A stretch of 64,000 bases of DNA from Haematobia irritans (GCF_050003625.1 NC_134400.1:192415726-192479725); one strand, 5' to 3'; shown: positions 48,245-60,868, numbered from the stretch's first letter. Made by a program: numbers and translations. The notes: generated by a model not told the origin, from the sequence alone.

Positions 48245-49183
48245 TAGAAATAAAATTTTGACAAAATTTTCTATAGAAATACAATTTTGACAAAATTTTC
48301 TATAGAAATATAATTTTGACAAAATTTTCTATACAAATAAAACTTTCACAAAACTTTATATAGAAATAAAATTTTAACAAAATTTTCTATAGAAATAATA
48401 TTTTTACAAAATTTTCTATAGAAATAAAATTTTGACAAAATTGTCTATAGAAATAAACTTTATAAAAACTTTTCTATAGAACTCAAATGTTGACAAAATT
48501 TTCTATAGAAATAAAATTTTGACGAAAACCTCTCTACAAATAAAATTTGGACCACATTTTCTATAGAAATAAAATTTTGACAAAGTTTTCTATAGAACTA
48601 AAATGTTGACAAAATTTTCTATAGAAATACAATGTTGACAAAATTTTCTATAGAATTAAATTTTGACAAAATTTTCTGTAGAAATAAAATTTTGACAAAA
48701 TTTTCTGTAGAAATAAAATTTTGACAAAATTTTCTATAGAAATACAATTTTGACAAAATTTTCTATAGAACTAAAATTTTGACAAAATTTTCTATAGAAT
48801 TAAAATTTTGTATAGAAGTAAAATTTTAACAAAATTTTCTATAGAAATAAAATGTTGTCAAAATTTTATTTAGAAATAAAATTTTGAGATAATTTTTTAT
48901 AGAAATACAATTTTGACAAAAATTTCTATAGTAAAAAAATGTCGAAAAAAAATTATATAGAAATAAACTTTCCTATAGCGACACAAATTTGACAAATTTT
49001 CCTATATAAATATTATTTTGACAAAATTTTCTATAGAAATAAAATTTCGACAAAATTTTCTATGGAAATAAAATTTTGACAAAGTTTTTTATAGAAATAA
49101 AATTTTGACAAAATTTTTTATAGAAGTAAAATTTTGACAAAATTTTTTATAGAAATAAAATTTTGAAAAATAAGATTTCTTTG
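48245..49183 (+). repeat. AT-rich 29-bp satellite array A5, right part
   Basis: About 32 units with local length changes, continuing the array cut at 46905. Confidence 0.9.
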
Positions 49184-49216
49184 ACAGATTATTATTGGCT
49201 CAAGTGACCACCGTTG
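49184..49216 (-). mobile_element. Right terminus of a TIR-satellite element
   Basis: CAGATTATTATTGGCTCAAG then TGACCACCG corresponds to the diverged right terminus (GTAGATTATTTTTGGCTCGA...) and closes the A5 array. Confidence 0.6.
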
Positions 49217-49304
49217 TCTACACCCACATTCTTCTTCGTCGTTAAAACTCTGGAGTAGATTCTACCAGTCACCGATAGCAGTATTTGGCATATTTGATCA
49301 GAAA

Positions 49305-49408
49305 TACATTTTCTATAGAAATAAAATTTTGACAAAATTTTCTTTAAAAATAAAATTTTGACAAAATTTTCTATAGAAATGAAATAGAAATAAAATTTTG
49401 ACAAAATC
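49305..49408 (+). repeat. Short 29-bp satellite block
   Basis: Three to four units (TTTCTATAGAAATAAAATTT), one truncated. Confidence 0.85.
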
Positions 49409-50049
49409 CATAATCCATCATGTTCTCATTGATACAATTAAACAAATTTAGGGTTTTTATTGATATCCAGTGTAAGACACAATTAAACTTTCAAAAATTG
49501 TTCCATGTTACTTGATGCACTGTGTGTATATATATATATATGCTAAGTCCATATGGGGGCTGAATAAATACATATGCACTAACAGGATAAACTTAAATAA
49601 ATAAACAAATAAATGTCACACAAGAATAAAAATTGAAATTGGATTCGAACCAAAACGGCAGACCACTTTTTCAATAAATCACCATGAAATATGGAGACCA
49701 CTATTCTCTTATTCGGTAAAATAAATCCCACACAATGTCCAGCATCAGCATACTATGGCACAATGCGACATATACGGATGATGGATGCCACAGTAGCTGC
49801 CACAAAAACCATTGGTCTCCATTGGTGGGCTATGGAAATCAAATGATACAGAAGTACAAACACAAGCGTAGGAACAAACACAGCAAACAAAACGAGAAAA
49901 CTACTGGTAACAACAATTACATGGATATAAACAATAGCAATAAAATTAATAATAAATAAATGATAAGAATTGTATGCAGAAATCACGGCGCATGGGATGC
50001 CATATTTTGGATTCAATTACAAGAATATTTTTAATCTGCAACAATAGAC
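49409..50049. other. Unassigned sequence between oppositely oriented arrays
   Basis: Contains a short (TA)n near 49528. Frames of 74 and 87 codons on opposite strands overlap exactly and have no domain. The satellite is in forward orientation to the left and reversed to the right. Confidence 0.5.
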
Positions 50050-50892
50050 TGAAAAAATTTTGTCAAAAATTTTATTACTATAGAAAATTTTGTCAAAATT
50101 TTTATTTCTTTAGAAAATTTTGTCATAATTTTATTTCTATAGAAAATTTTATCAAAATTTTATTTCTATAGAAAATTTTTGTCAAAATTTTATTTCTATA
50201 GAAAATTTTGTCAAAATTTTATTTCTATAGAAAATTTTTTAAAAATTTTATTTCTATAGAAAATTTTTAAAAAATTTTATTTCTATAGAAAATTTTTTAA
50301 AAATTTTATTTCTATAGAATTTTTTTTTAAAAATTTTATTTCTATAGAAAATTTTTGTCAACATTTTATTTCTATAGAAAAATTTTGTCAAAATTTTATT
50401 TCTATAGAAAATTTTGTCAAAATTTTATTTCTATAGAAACATTTGTCAAAATTTTTATTTCTTTAGAAAATTTTGTCATAATTTTATTTCTATAGAAAAT
50501 TTTATCAAAATTTTATTTCTATAGAAAATCTTGTTAAATTTTTTTTGCTATAGAAAATTTTGTTAAAATTTTTTTGCTATAGAAATTTTGTCAATATTTT
50601 ATTTCTATAGAACATTTTGTACAAATTTTATTTCTATAGGATTATTTGTCAAAAGTTTATTTCTATAGAAAATTTTTGTCAACATTTTATTTCTGTAGAA
50701 AATTTTGTCAACATTTTATTTCTATAGAAAATTTTTGTCAAAATTTTATTTCTATAGAAAATTTTGTCAAAATTTTATTTCCATAGAAAATTTTGTCAAA
50801 ATTTTATTTCTATAGAAAATTTTTGTCAACATTTTATTTCTGTAGAAAAATTTTGTCAAAATTTTTATTTCTTTAGAAAATTTTGTCATAAT
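50050..50892 (-). repeat. AT-rich 29-bp satellite array A6, left part (reversed)
   Basis: About 28 units in the reverse orientation (TTTTATTTCTATAGAAAATT + TTGTCAAAA), interrupted at GTCATAAT by an F2 insertion. Confidence 0.92.
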
Positions 50893-52488
50893 TATACCCT
50901 GCGCCACACTGTGGAACAGGGTATTATAAGTTAGTGCATATGTTTGTAATACCCAGAAGGAGACGAGATAGACACATGGTGTCTTTGGCAATAATGCTCA
51001 GGGTGGCTCCCTGAGTCGATATAACCATGTCCGTCTGTCTGTCCGTCCGTCTGTCTGTGAACACATTTTTGTGATCACAGTCTAGGTCGCAATTTAAGTC
51101 CAATCGCCTTCAAATTTGGCACATGTTCCTAATTTGGGTCAGAATAGAACCCTATTGATTTTGGAAGAAATCGGTTCAGATTTAGATATAGCTCCCATAT
51201 ATATCTTTCGCCCGATATGCACTAATATGGACCCAGCAGCCAGAGTTTTATACCGATTTGCTTGAAATTTTGTACAAACATAACACTTAGTCGTGTAGTC
51301 AAGTGTGCAAAATTTGATTGAAATCGGTTCAGATTTATATATAGCTCCCATATATACCTTTCGCCCGATATGGACTAATATGGCCCTAAAAGCCAGAGGT
51401 TTGGCCCAATTTGGTTGAAATTTTGCACAGGGAGTAGATTTAGCATTGTAGCTATGGTTGAAATCGATTCAGATTTAGATATAGCTCCCATATATATATT
51501 TCGCCCGATATGGACTTAGATGGACCCAGAAGCCAGAGTTTTACCCTAATTTGCTTAAAATTTTGCACAAGAAGAACAATTAGTACTATAGTCAAGTGTG
51601 CCAAATTTTATTGAAATCGGTTCAGATTTAGATATAGCTCCCAAATATATCTTTCGCCCGATGTAGACTAATACGGTCCCAGAAGCCAGAGTTTTACCCC
51701 AATTTGGTTGAAATTTTGCACAGAGAATAGAATTAGCATTGTTGCTATGCGTGCCAAATTTGGTTGAAATCGGTTCAGATTTAGATATAGCTCCCATATA
51801 TAGCTTTCGCCCGATTTACACTCATATGACCACAGAGGCCAATTTTTTGCTCCGATTTAGTTGAAATTTTGCACAGGGAGTAGAATTAGCATTATAGCTA
51901 TGCGTGCCAAATTTGGTTGAAATCGGTTCAAATTTAGATATAGCTCCCATATATAGCTTTCGGCCGATTTACACTCATATGACCACAGAGGCCAATTTTT
52001 TGGTTGAAATCGGTTCAGATTTAGATATAGCTCCCATATATATGTTTTTCTGATTTCGACAAAAATGGTCGAAATACCAAACTTTTTCTTTGTAAAATCG
52101 CCACTGCTTAGTCGAAAAGTTGAAAAATGACTCTAATTTTCCTAAACTTCTAATACATATATATCGAGCGATAAATCATAAATAAACTTTTGCGAAGTTT
52201 CATTAAAATTGCTTCAGATTTAAATGTTTCCCATATTTTTTTTTACTAATATTGTGTTCCACCCTAGTGCATTAGCCAACTTAAATTTTGAGTCTATAGA
52301 TTTTGTAAAAATCTATTAAATTCTGTCCAGATCGAGTGATATTTAAAAGTATGTATTTGGGACAAACCTTTATATATAGCCCCCAACACATTTGACGGAT
52401 GTGATATGGTATCGAAAATTTAGATCTACAAAGTGGTGCAGGGTATAATATAGTCGGCCCCGCCCGACTTTAGATTTTCCTTACTTGT
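50893..52488 (+). mobile_element. F2 element copy d, complete reference copy
   Basis: A clean full-length copy of about 1.6 kb inserted between T residues of a satellite unit. It has a 5' stem TACCCTG...CAGGGTA (50895-50923) with inner CCACA/TGTGG pairing, a GTCY tract at 51029-51058, seven or eight core units spaced about 153 bp, a conserved unique 3' part, the subterminal repeat GTGGTGCAGGGTA (52433-52445, inverse of 50895-50907 with one mismatch), a hairpin at 52452-52469 and the end TTACTTGT at 52488. There is no ORF. The insertion between T residues and the hairpin agree with Helentron-associated elements. Confidence 0.88.
52452..52469 (+). other. F2 terminal hairpin
   Basis: AGTCGG CCCCGC CCGACT, a 6-bp stem 19 bp from the element end. 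The same hairpin closes all complete F2 copies here. Confidence 0.75.
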
Positions 52489-52926
52489 TTTATTTCTATA
52501 GAAAGTTTTGTTAAAATTTTTATTTCTATAGAAAATTTTGACAAAATTTTTATTTCTTTAGAAAATTTTGTCATAATTTTATTTCTATAGAAAATTTTAT
52601 CAAAATTTTTTTCTATAGAAAATGTTGTTTAATTTTTTTTGCTATAGAAATTTTGTCAATATTTTATTTCTATAAAACATTTTGTACAAATTTTATTTCT
52701 ATAGGAATTTTTTTCAAAATTTTATTTCTATAGAAAGTTTTGTCAAAAGTTGTTTTCTATAGAAAATTTTGTCAAAATTTTATTTCTTTGGAAAATTTTG
52801 TGAACATTTTATTTCTATAAAAAATTTTGTCAAAATTTTATTTCGATAGAAAATTTTGTCAAAATTTTATTTCTATAAAAAATTATTTAATTTTTGGTAG
52901 AATTCTACCAACTCTAGCAAACGTGC
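52489..52926 (-). repeat. Satellite array A6, right part, with TIR end
   Basis: About 13 reversed units, ending at 52895-52926 with TTGGTAGAATTCTACCAACT and CAAACGTGCC, the inverse of the terminus seen at 30695. Confidence 0.85.
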
Positions 52927-53871
52927 CTATTATGCATATTTATTTAATTGTTATTTTTTTGTTCACAATTGGCATCTCTAACAGTAATACAAACTCAGCC
53001 AGTCACGTGTATTGGTCTGCTAAAAATGAGTGCAATCCATATCCATGTATGTATTTACTTAGTGGCTTATCATCTGAAAAAAAAAACAAAAACAAATCCA
53101 AACCAACAGATTTATATTTCAAATGATGGACAATGGTAACTATGTGCTTGGATATGCACATTCACAAAGCGAGAGAAGATAAATCTATGGTATTCAAATA
53201 AATGTGATGAATGAAGAATCGAATAACAACAACAGCCATATTTGAATGATCGATAACAGTACTGTGAGAGAGACAAAATATGTGAGAACCTAGGCACCAA
53301 TACAACACAACCATCATTACCATTGTCAGCATTCTTAAAGAGAAAATGCAAACAATCAATTTTGTATCGGCATGACCATGAGACACATGTCATTCTGTTG
53401 GAATTTGCCATCGTTATCCTTTGTCGTATGACAATATACCGTAACGTTCCTGGCCTCCTTCATGGTGCCGTCACCATAGATTGATATTTGTTGTGAATAC
53501 AGATATCATAAGGAATACAGCGGAACAAGTATCAACTGGGGTAGGGGAAAATATTGAATAAAGGACACAGGAATAGTCGCGTTTAACGGACCATATTATA
53601 CCCTGCCCAGATGTAGATGCAAGCAAACTAAAGTCCACCGATTAAGGAGTAGATGGCAAGAAAACGACGTAATCTCATTGTAAAAATTAATTAAGAAAAA
53701 TTTTATATCTGGTGGATACAATATTCTGACTACCAGCACAAGCAGAATATTTGAGAAATGATTTAAATGTTTTCCATATTTATTTCTTTTCCTTTTAAGT
53801 AATGAGGTGGATACAAAAGAGACAGATCTGAGTCTTTACTGGCAGGGCTAAGGGATCTTCAATTGAGACCA
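52927..53871. other. Unassigned single-copy-like sequence
   Basis: No repeats or domains seen. Overlapping frames of 63-99 codons on both strands have no support. Confidence 0.5.
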
Positions 53872-53897
53872 CGGTTGCCACTCGAGCCAAAAATATA
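53872..53897 (+). mobile_element. TIR-satellite terminus interrupted by mariner
   Basis: CACGGTTGCCACTCGAGCCA then AAAATA is the consensus outer end of the TIR-satellite element; the mariner starts at the following TA. Confidence 0.8.
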
Positions 53898-54782
53898 AAG
53901 GGTGATTCTTTTGAGGTTAGGATTTTCATGCATTAGTATTTGACAGATCACGTGGGATTTCAGACATGGTGTCAAAGAGAAAGATGCTCAGTATGCTTTG
54001 ACATTTCATCATGAATAGACTTACTAACGAGCAACGCTTGCAAATCATTGAATTTTATTACCAAAATCAGTGGCAGAAAATCCGCTTTTTTATCGACAAA
54101 TTTTGTTCAGCGATGAGGCTCATTTCTGGTTGAATGGCTACGTAAATAAGCAAAATTGCCGCATTTGGAGTGAAGAGCAACCAGAAGCCGTTCAAGAACT
54201 GCCCATGCATCCCGAAAAATGCACTGTTTGGTGTGGTTTGTACGCTGGTGGAATCATTGGACCGTATTTTTTCAAAGATGCTGTTGGACGCAACGTTACG
54301 GTGAATGGCGATCGCTATCGTTCGATGCTAACAAACTTTTTGTTGCCAAAAATGGAAGAACTGAACTTGGTTGACATGTGGTTTCAACAAGATGGCTCTA
54401 CATGCCACACAGCTCGCGATTCTATGGCCATTTTGAGGGAAAACTTCGGAGAACAATTCATCTCAAGAAATGGACCGGTAAGCTGGCCACCGAGATCATG
54501 CGATTTGACGCCTTTAGACTATTTTTTGTGGGGCTACGTCAAGTCTAAAGTCTACAGAAATAAGCCAGCAACTATTCCAGCTTTGGAAGACAACATTTCC
54601 GAAGAAATTCGGGCTATTCCGGCCGAAATGCTCGAAAAAGTTGCCCAAAATTGGACTTTCCGAATGGACCACCTAAGACGCAGCCGCGGTCAACATTTAA
54701 ATGAAATTATCTTCAAAAAGTAAATGTCATGGACCAATCTAACGTTTCAAATAAAGAACCGATGAGATTTTGCAAATTTTAT
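53898..54782 (+). mobile_element. Rosa-like (DD41D) mariner, internally deleted
   Basis: The 5' end AAGGGTGATTCTTTTGAGGT follows TA inside the TIR-satellite terminus. The transposase N-terminus and C-terminal catalytic part are present with an internal deletion near 54070. The 3' region reaches AAATTTTATGCGTTTTTTTT, after which no matching inverted terminus is found, so that end is lost. Confidence 0.85.
54011..54723 (+). pseudogene. DD41D mariner-family transposase, DNA-binding region deleted
   Basis: Reading from ATG 54011 gives MNRLTNEQRLQIIEFYYQNQ, the usual start. The sequence then jumps at about 54070 to the catalytic domain in another frame, starting AENPLFYRQILFSDEAHFWL. The intervening paired-HTH region is missing, so the two parts are out of phase. 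Catalytic residues remain: D in LFSDEAHF, D in WFQQDGST and D in TPLDYFLW. The last two are separated by 41 residues, the DD41D signature known from the rosa element of Ceratitis. The frame ends HLNEIIFKK at 54723. Without DNA-binding domain and with one terminus lost, it cannot mobilise itself. Confidence 0.9.
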
Positions 54783-55454
54783 GCGTTTTTTTTTACTATC
54801 TACCTAGGGGGAAAATTTTACAAAAAAAAAAAAACAAACAAAAAATCTTATTTTGCAAAATTTTACTTCTATAGAAAATTTTGTGAAAATTTATTTTTAT
54901 AGAAAATTTTGTCAAAATTTTATTTTTGTAGAAAATTTTGTCAAATTTTATTTTTATACCCTCCACCATAGGATGGGTATACGATCTAAGCACGTCCGTC
55001 CGTCTGTCTGTTGAAATCACGCCAACTTTCGAACGAAACAAGCTATCGACTTGAAACTTGGCACAAGTAGTTGTTATTGATGTAGGTCGGATGGTATTGC
55101 AAATGGGCCATATCGGTCCACTTTTACGCATAGCCCCCATATAAACGGACCCTCAGATTTGGCTTGCGGAGCCTCTTAGAGGAGCATATTTCATCTTATT
55201 TTGCAAAATTTTACTTCTATAGAAAATTTTGTGAAAATTTATTTTTATAGAAATGGGCCATATCGGTCCACTTTTACGTATAGCCCCCATATAAACGGAC
55301 CCTCAGATTTGGCTTGCGGGGCCTCTTAGAGGAGCATATTTAATCATATTTTGCAAAATTTTACTTCTATAGAAAATGTTGTCAAAATTTTATTTTTATA
55401 GAAAATTTTGTCAAAATTTTATTTTTATAGAAAATTTTGTCAAAATTTTTTTTT
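54783..55454 (+). mobile_element. F1 and satellite pieces amplified together
   Basis: Satellite units at 54845-54953, an F1 5' part (TACCCTCCACCATAGGATGG at 54957, GTCCGTCCGTCTGTCTGTTG, one core part to about 55195), then a repeat of satellite plus the segment ATGGGCCATATCGGTCCACT (55253) to about 55345, then satellite again. The F1 segment occurs three times between 55.1 and 55.7 kb, indicating local tandem duplication of a mixed F1-satellite block. Confidence 0.75.
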
Positions 55455-56149
55455 ATACCCTCTAAATTGGATGGATCGTGGTGAAATTCTGAATCGATCT
55501 AAGCACGTCTGTCCGTCCGTCTGTCTGTTGAAATCACGCCAACTTCCGAACGAAACAAGCTATCGACTTGAAACTTGGCACAAGTAGTTGTTATTGATGT
55601 AGGTCGGATGGTATTGCAAATGGGCCATATCGGTCCACTTTTACGTATAGCCTCCATATAAACGGACCCTCAGATTTGGCTTGCGGAGCCTCTTAGAGGA
55701 GCATATTTCATCCGATCCGGCTGAAATTTGGTACACGGCCTTGGTATATGGTCTCTAACAACCATGCTAAAATTGGTCCACATCGGTCCATAAGTATATA
55801 TAGCCCCCATATAAACCGATCTCCAGATTTGGCTTACGGATCGTCTATGAGAAGCAAATTTCATCCTATCACGCTGAAATTTGATACATGATGTTGGTAT
55901 ATGGTCTCTAACAACCGTGCCAGAATTGGTCCATTTTGGTCCATAATTATATATAGCCCCCATATAAACCGATCCCCAGATTTGGCTTACGGAGCCTCTA
56001 TGAGAAGCAAAATTCATCCGATCCGGTTCAAATTTGGAACGTGGTGTTAGTATATGGTCGCTAACAACCATACCAAACTTGGTCCATATCGGTCTATAGT
56101 TATATATAGGCGAACCCCAATCACACAAAAATTTGTCCATATAGGTTCA
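55455..56149 (+). mobile_element. F1 element copy 5, joined to satellite element
   Basis: TACCCTCTAAATTGGATGGA, a GTCCGTCCGTCTGTCTGTTG tract, and four core units (TATATAGCCCCCATATAAAC). It stops at TTCATAATCATGGTTGCC, where the TIR-satellite terminus begins. The joint equals that of F1 copy 3 in inverse orientation. Confidence 0.8.
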
Positions 56150-58660
56150 TAATCATGGTTGCCACTCGAGCCAAAAATAATCTACCAAAATTTTATTTCT
56201 ATAGAAAATTTTATTTCTACAGAAAATTTTGTTAAAATTTTTTTTTCTATAGAAAATTTTGTCAAAATTTTATTTCTATAGAAAATTTTGTCAAAATTTT
56301 ATTTCTACAGAAAATTTTGTCAACATTTTATTTCTATAGAAAATTTTGTCAAAATTGTATTTCTATAGCAAATTTTGTTAAAATTTTAATTCTATAGAAA
56401 ATTTCGTCAATATCATATCATGTAGAAAATTTTACCAAATTTTATTTCTATAGAAAATTGTGTAAAAATTTTAGTTCTATAGAAATTTTTGCCAAAATTT
56501 TATTTCTATAGAAAATTTTGTCAAAATTTTTATTTTTATAGAAAATGTTGTCAAAATTTTATTTCTATAGAAAATTGTATCAAAATTTTATTTCTATAGA
56601 AATTTTTGTCAAAATTTTATTTCTATAGAAAATTTTGTCAACATTTTATTTCAATAGAAAATTTTGTCAAAATTTTATTTCTATGGATTTTTTCTTTCAA
56701 TAGAAAATTTTGTCAACATTTTATTTCAATAGAAAATTTTGTCAAAATTTGATTTCTATGGGAATTTTTTTTCAAAATTTGATTTCTATAGACAATTTTG
56801 TCAAAATTGTATTTCTATAGGAAATTTTGTTAAAATTTTATTTCTATAGAAAATTTCGTCAAAATCATATTTCTGTAGAAAATTTTATCTAATTTTATTT
56901 CTATAGGAAATTGTGTAAAAATTTTATTTCTATAGAATTTTTTGTCAACATTTTATTTCTATAGAAAATTTTGTCAAAATTTTATTTCTATAGAAAATTT
57001 TGTCAAAATTGTATTTCTATAGCAAATTTTGTTAAAATTTTAATTCTATAGAAAATTTCGTCAATATCATATTTCTGTAGAAAATTTTATCAAATTTTAT
57101 TTCTATAGAAAATTGTGTAAAAATTTTAGTTCTATAGAAATTTCTGTCAAAATTTTATTTCTATAGGAATTTTTGTCAAAAATTTTATTTTTATGAAAAA
57201 TTTTGTCAAAATTTTATTTCTATGGAAAATTGTATCAAAATTTTATTTCTATAGAAATTTTTGTCAAAATTTTATTTCTATAGAAAATTTTGGCAAAATT
57301 TTATTTCAAAATTTTTTTTTCTATAGAAAATTTCGTCAATATCATATTTCTGTAGAAAATTTTATCAAATTTTATTTCTATAGAAAATTGTGTAAAAATT
57401 TTAGTTCTATAGAAATTTTTGTCAAAATTTTATTTCTATAGGAATTTTTGTCAAAAATTTTATTTCTATGAAAAATTTTGTCAAAATTTTATTTCTATGG
57501 AAAATTGTATCAAAATTTTATTTCTATAGAAAATTTTGGCAAAATTTTATTTCTATAGAAAATTTTGTCAAAATTTTATTTCTATGGATTTTTTCTTTCA
57601 ATAGAAAATTTTGTCAACATTTTATTTCAATAGAAAATTTTGTCAAAATTTGATTTCTATTTGAATTTTTTTTTCAAAATTTGATTTCTATAGACAATTT
57701 TGTCAAAATTGTATTTCTATAGGAAATTTTGTTAAAATTTTATTTCTATAGAAAATTTTATCTAATTTTATTTCTATAGGAAATTGTGTAAAAATTTTAT
57801 TTCTATAGAAATTTTTGTCAAAATTTTATTTCTATGAAAAATTTTGTCACAACATTATTTCTATGGAAAATTGTATCAAAATTTTATTTCTTTTGAAATT
57901 TTTGTCAAAATTTTTTATTTCTATGGATTTTTTCTTTCAATAGAAAATTTTGTCAACATTTTATTTCAATAGAAAATTTTGTCAAAATTTGATTTCTATT
58001 TGAATTTTTTTTTCAAAATTTGATTTCTATAGACAATCTTGTCAAAATTGTATTTCTATAGGAAATTTTGTTAAAATTTTATTTCTATAGAAAATTTTAT
58101 CTAATTTTATGTCTATAGGAAATTGTGTAAAAATTTTATTTCTATAGAAATTTTTGTCAAAATTTTATTTCTATGAAAAATTTTGTCAAAACATTATTTC
58201 TATGGAAAATTGTATCTAAATTTTATTTCTTTTGAAATTTTTGTCAAAATTTTATTTCTATAGAAAATTTTGGCAAAATTTTATTTCTATAGAAAATTTT
58301 GTCAAAATTTTATTTCTATGGATTTTTTTTTTCAAAATTTGATTTCGATTGAAAATTTTGTCAACATTTTATTTCTATAGAAAATTTTGTCAAAATTTGA
58401 TTTCTAAGGATTTTTTTTTTCAAAATTTGATTTTTGTCAAAATTTAATTTCTATGGATTTTTTTTCAAAATTTTATTTCGATTGAAAATTTTGTCAACAT
58501 TTTATTTCTATAGAAAATTTTGTCAAAATTTGATTTCTAACGACTTTTTTTTTCAAAATTTGATTTCTATAGAAAATTTTGCCAAAATTTTAGTTTTATA
58601 GAAAATGTTGTCAAAATTTTATTTCTATAGAAAACTTTTGTCAAAATTTTATTTCTACTC
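56150..58660 (-). repeat. AT-rich 29-bp satellite array A8 (reversed) with TIR at left
   Basis: Starts with CATGGTTGCCACTCGAGCCA (TIR) and continues with about 85 reversed units. Blocks repeat internally: 57.05-57.26 kb recurs at 57.32-57.53 kb, and 57.59-57.90 kb recurs at 57.92-58.24 kb. No right terminus is visible; F1b sequence follows. Confidence 0.9.
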
Positions 58661-59333
58661 TTTGCAAAATGTACCAAAACATTCTGACTAAAATTCCGAA
58701 AATTTTAGGTTTCATCCAGGTGTTGACCTTTCGTCAGGGAACTAATATTAGAGTACCCATTATGAAACAATTTGAAGTCAAAGGAATCAAATCCGGCAGG
58801 GCTATAGGCCTCTCATTGAGACATACATCCATTCGGGCTAAAATTGTGAAAATGGGGGCTATATCCAAATGTGGACCAATCACTTCTAATAATGAAGTCA
58901 AAATAGCTCAAGCTATTGAATTTCAGCAAATCGGATAAAAGATGCGCTGTCTAGAAGCCCAAGAACTCAAATCTGGAGATCGGGCTATATGGGGGCTACA
59001 TCAAATAGTGTACCGAATCACACCATATTTGGCACACTTATTTATGCACCCAAAATACTTCTAGATTTTCAAAATTCAGGCAAGTCGGATAAAAATTGGG
59101 ATGTCAAGACCCCAAATCGGGGGGTCGGTTTGTATGGGGGCTATATCAAAATCTTGACCTGAAATAGCCAATCTCGTGGTTTGTCTACAATCTGCCTGTA
59201 GACAAAACACGAGTTTATGCAAAATTCCAGTAATGAAGTTATGTTATTATTATGTTATCGTTATTTCAGTGTGTTACAAATGGAATGACAAACTTATAAT
59301 ATCCCGATCACCATTCTATGATGGTGGGTATTA
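58661..59333 (-). mobile_element. F1b element fragment
   Basis: Core units resembling the 44.8-46.0 kb element (CTATATGGGGGCTACATCAA, GACCCCAAATCGGGGGGTCG) and a right end ATGATGGTGGGTA. The left hairpin end is missing. Confidence 0.75.
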
Positions 59334-60868
59334 AAAACTCCTTTACACTAACACTAGTCCAGCCACGAATACAATAATTCAGCTGATTATCGCTTGATTT
59401 CTAGGACCCACTCTATTAAAACTTGGCCACATTTCGTTTGTTGTTTATAAATGCATAGCATTCCCACATCCAAAAGTATGGATATCAAAACAAATGTAGA
59501 CGCAAAAAGAAAACAAAAAAACATGGAACTTGAAACTTGAAACCAACAGAAACAACGAAAACAAAATGCCAAATACCAACAATTCTCAAAAGTTTTCACT
59601 CAATGTTGCTCCCATAATTGAGGGGGAATACACTACAGTTATTCTCTCCCCAAAACGCACACACAACCATACACCTACTCTCACATAATAATGAATGTTG
59701 TTGCAAACTCTTTCCACTGAACTCAGTGAATGAGTGAAAATCCTATGGCTGGAAGAGAAAAACAAATAAACAAAGACCGGTCGCACAGCAAAAACAAAGC
59801 AGAAAAATCAAAATAAACAACATCAACAACAACACCAACATAAAACTCTTTTGAGATTTTTTGTGTAGAGTTATGAGAGTGCAACACAAATGGATTTAGT
59901 TTGATTTTGTCGTGCAACAAAAGACCATTGTGGCTTTTGTGAAAATCGTTATTTGTCTGAACGCATTAAAGTCCATTGAAAAGTTTTTTTTACGTGTGCA
60001 TGTGTTTGTGTGTACTTGATCCAAAGGAAGAATTTATTGAGAAGAATAAAAGAAAAAACAAATTGTGAAACAAAATTAATTTCGAGTAATTTTTTGTTGT
60101 GTCTCAAAACAGCATCCTTTTTGAGTGTTTATTTTTGTGGAGAATTTGTTGTCCTTTGTGTTTTGTGTTTATTTTCTCATTTTGGAGATTTACCATTTCG
60201 GAATATACTCTTCGAAATCCTTGAGAGTTTTTCTTTCTAAAACTTCTGCGTTTTTAGTAAAAAGTTTTGATCCTGCGCACTATCATTGGGAGCCATCAGG
60301 TGAGTTTATATTAGAAATGTATGCGTATTTATCAGAGAATTTTGTAATGTGAAGCTTTGGCGGAGAATTCTCATTTTGTGGAGATGTGTAAACTGTGAAT
60401 GAAATAAATGAAATTTAGCATCTGCCCGAAGTATACCTTAACCAAATGTAAGGTAACATATAGTCGAGCAAAAAAAAAAAAAAAAAAACAAATCAAAAGG
60501 ATTGGATTTTTTAATGTGATTTGGAATTTTTATAATTTTTCCACAATGTGACGAACTTTGTTGGCACAAGCCTTGCATTTGCTCTTCCCATTCTCCTCAC
60601 ATGGGAGGCTACCATTAAAAGTATGAAAATACATCTTCGGAAAGTTGCTGGTAATCTGAAATTCACTTGTGAAGAATTTTCTACTCGGTTCATATGAATT
60701 GAAGGCAATCTGAACTGTAGACCCTTTATGCATTTAGAATGAATATGTAACTGATTTGCAAGGGCGTTATAAGAGAGTCGAATGAAGGGTTCATCATCGA
60801 GATTTGGTATTCGCATGAAGGAGGGCGATTTTATTAAGGATCCTATGATAATATTGGGCTATGTCAAT
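59334..60868. other. Unique sequence, possible 5' gene region
   Basis: A stretch of about 1.5 kb free of the satellite and of F1/F2, with CAACAACAACACCAACA-like and AAACAAA-rich text typical of fly untranslated leaders, a consensus donor at 60299/60300, and a poly(A) run at about 60470-60488. No coding exon is recognised. Confidence 0.45.
60297..60305 (+). promoter_or_regulatory. Consensus 5' splice donor, possible non-coding first exon
   Basis: CAG|GTGAGT after GGGAGCCAT in otherwise unique DNA. If real, the upstream sequence (perhaps from about 59.9 kb) would be a 5' untranslated exon of a gene whose coding exons lie beyond the window. Confidence 0.3.
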
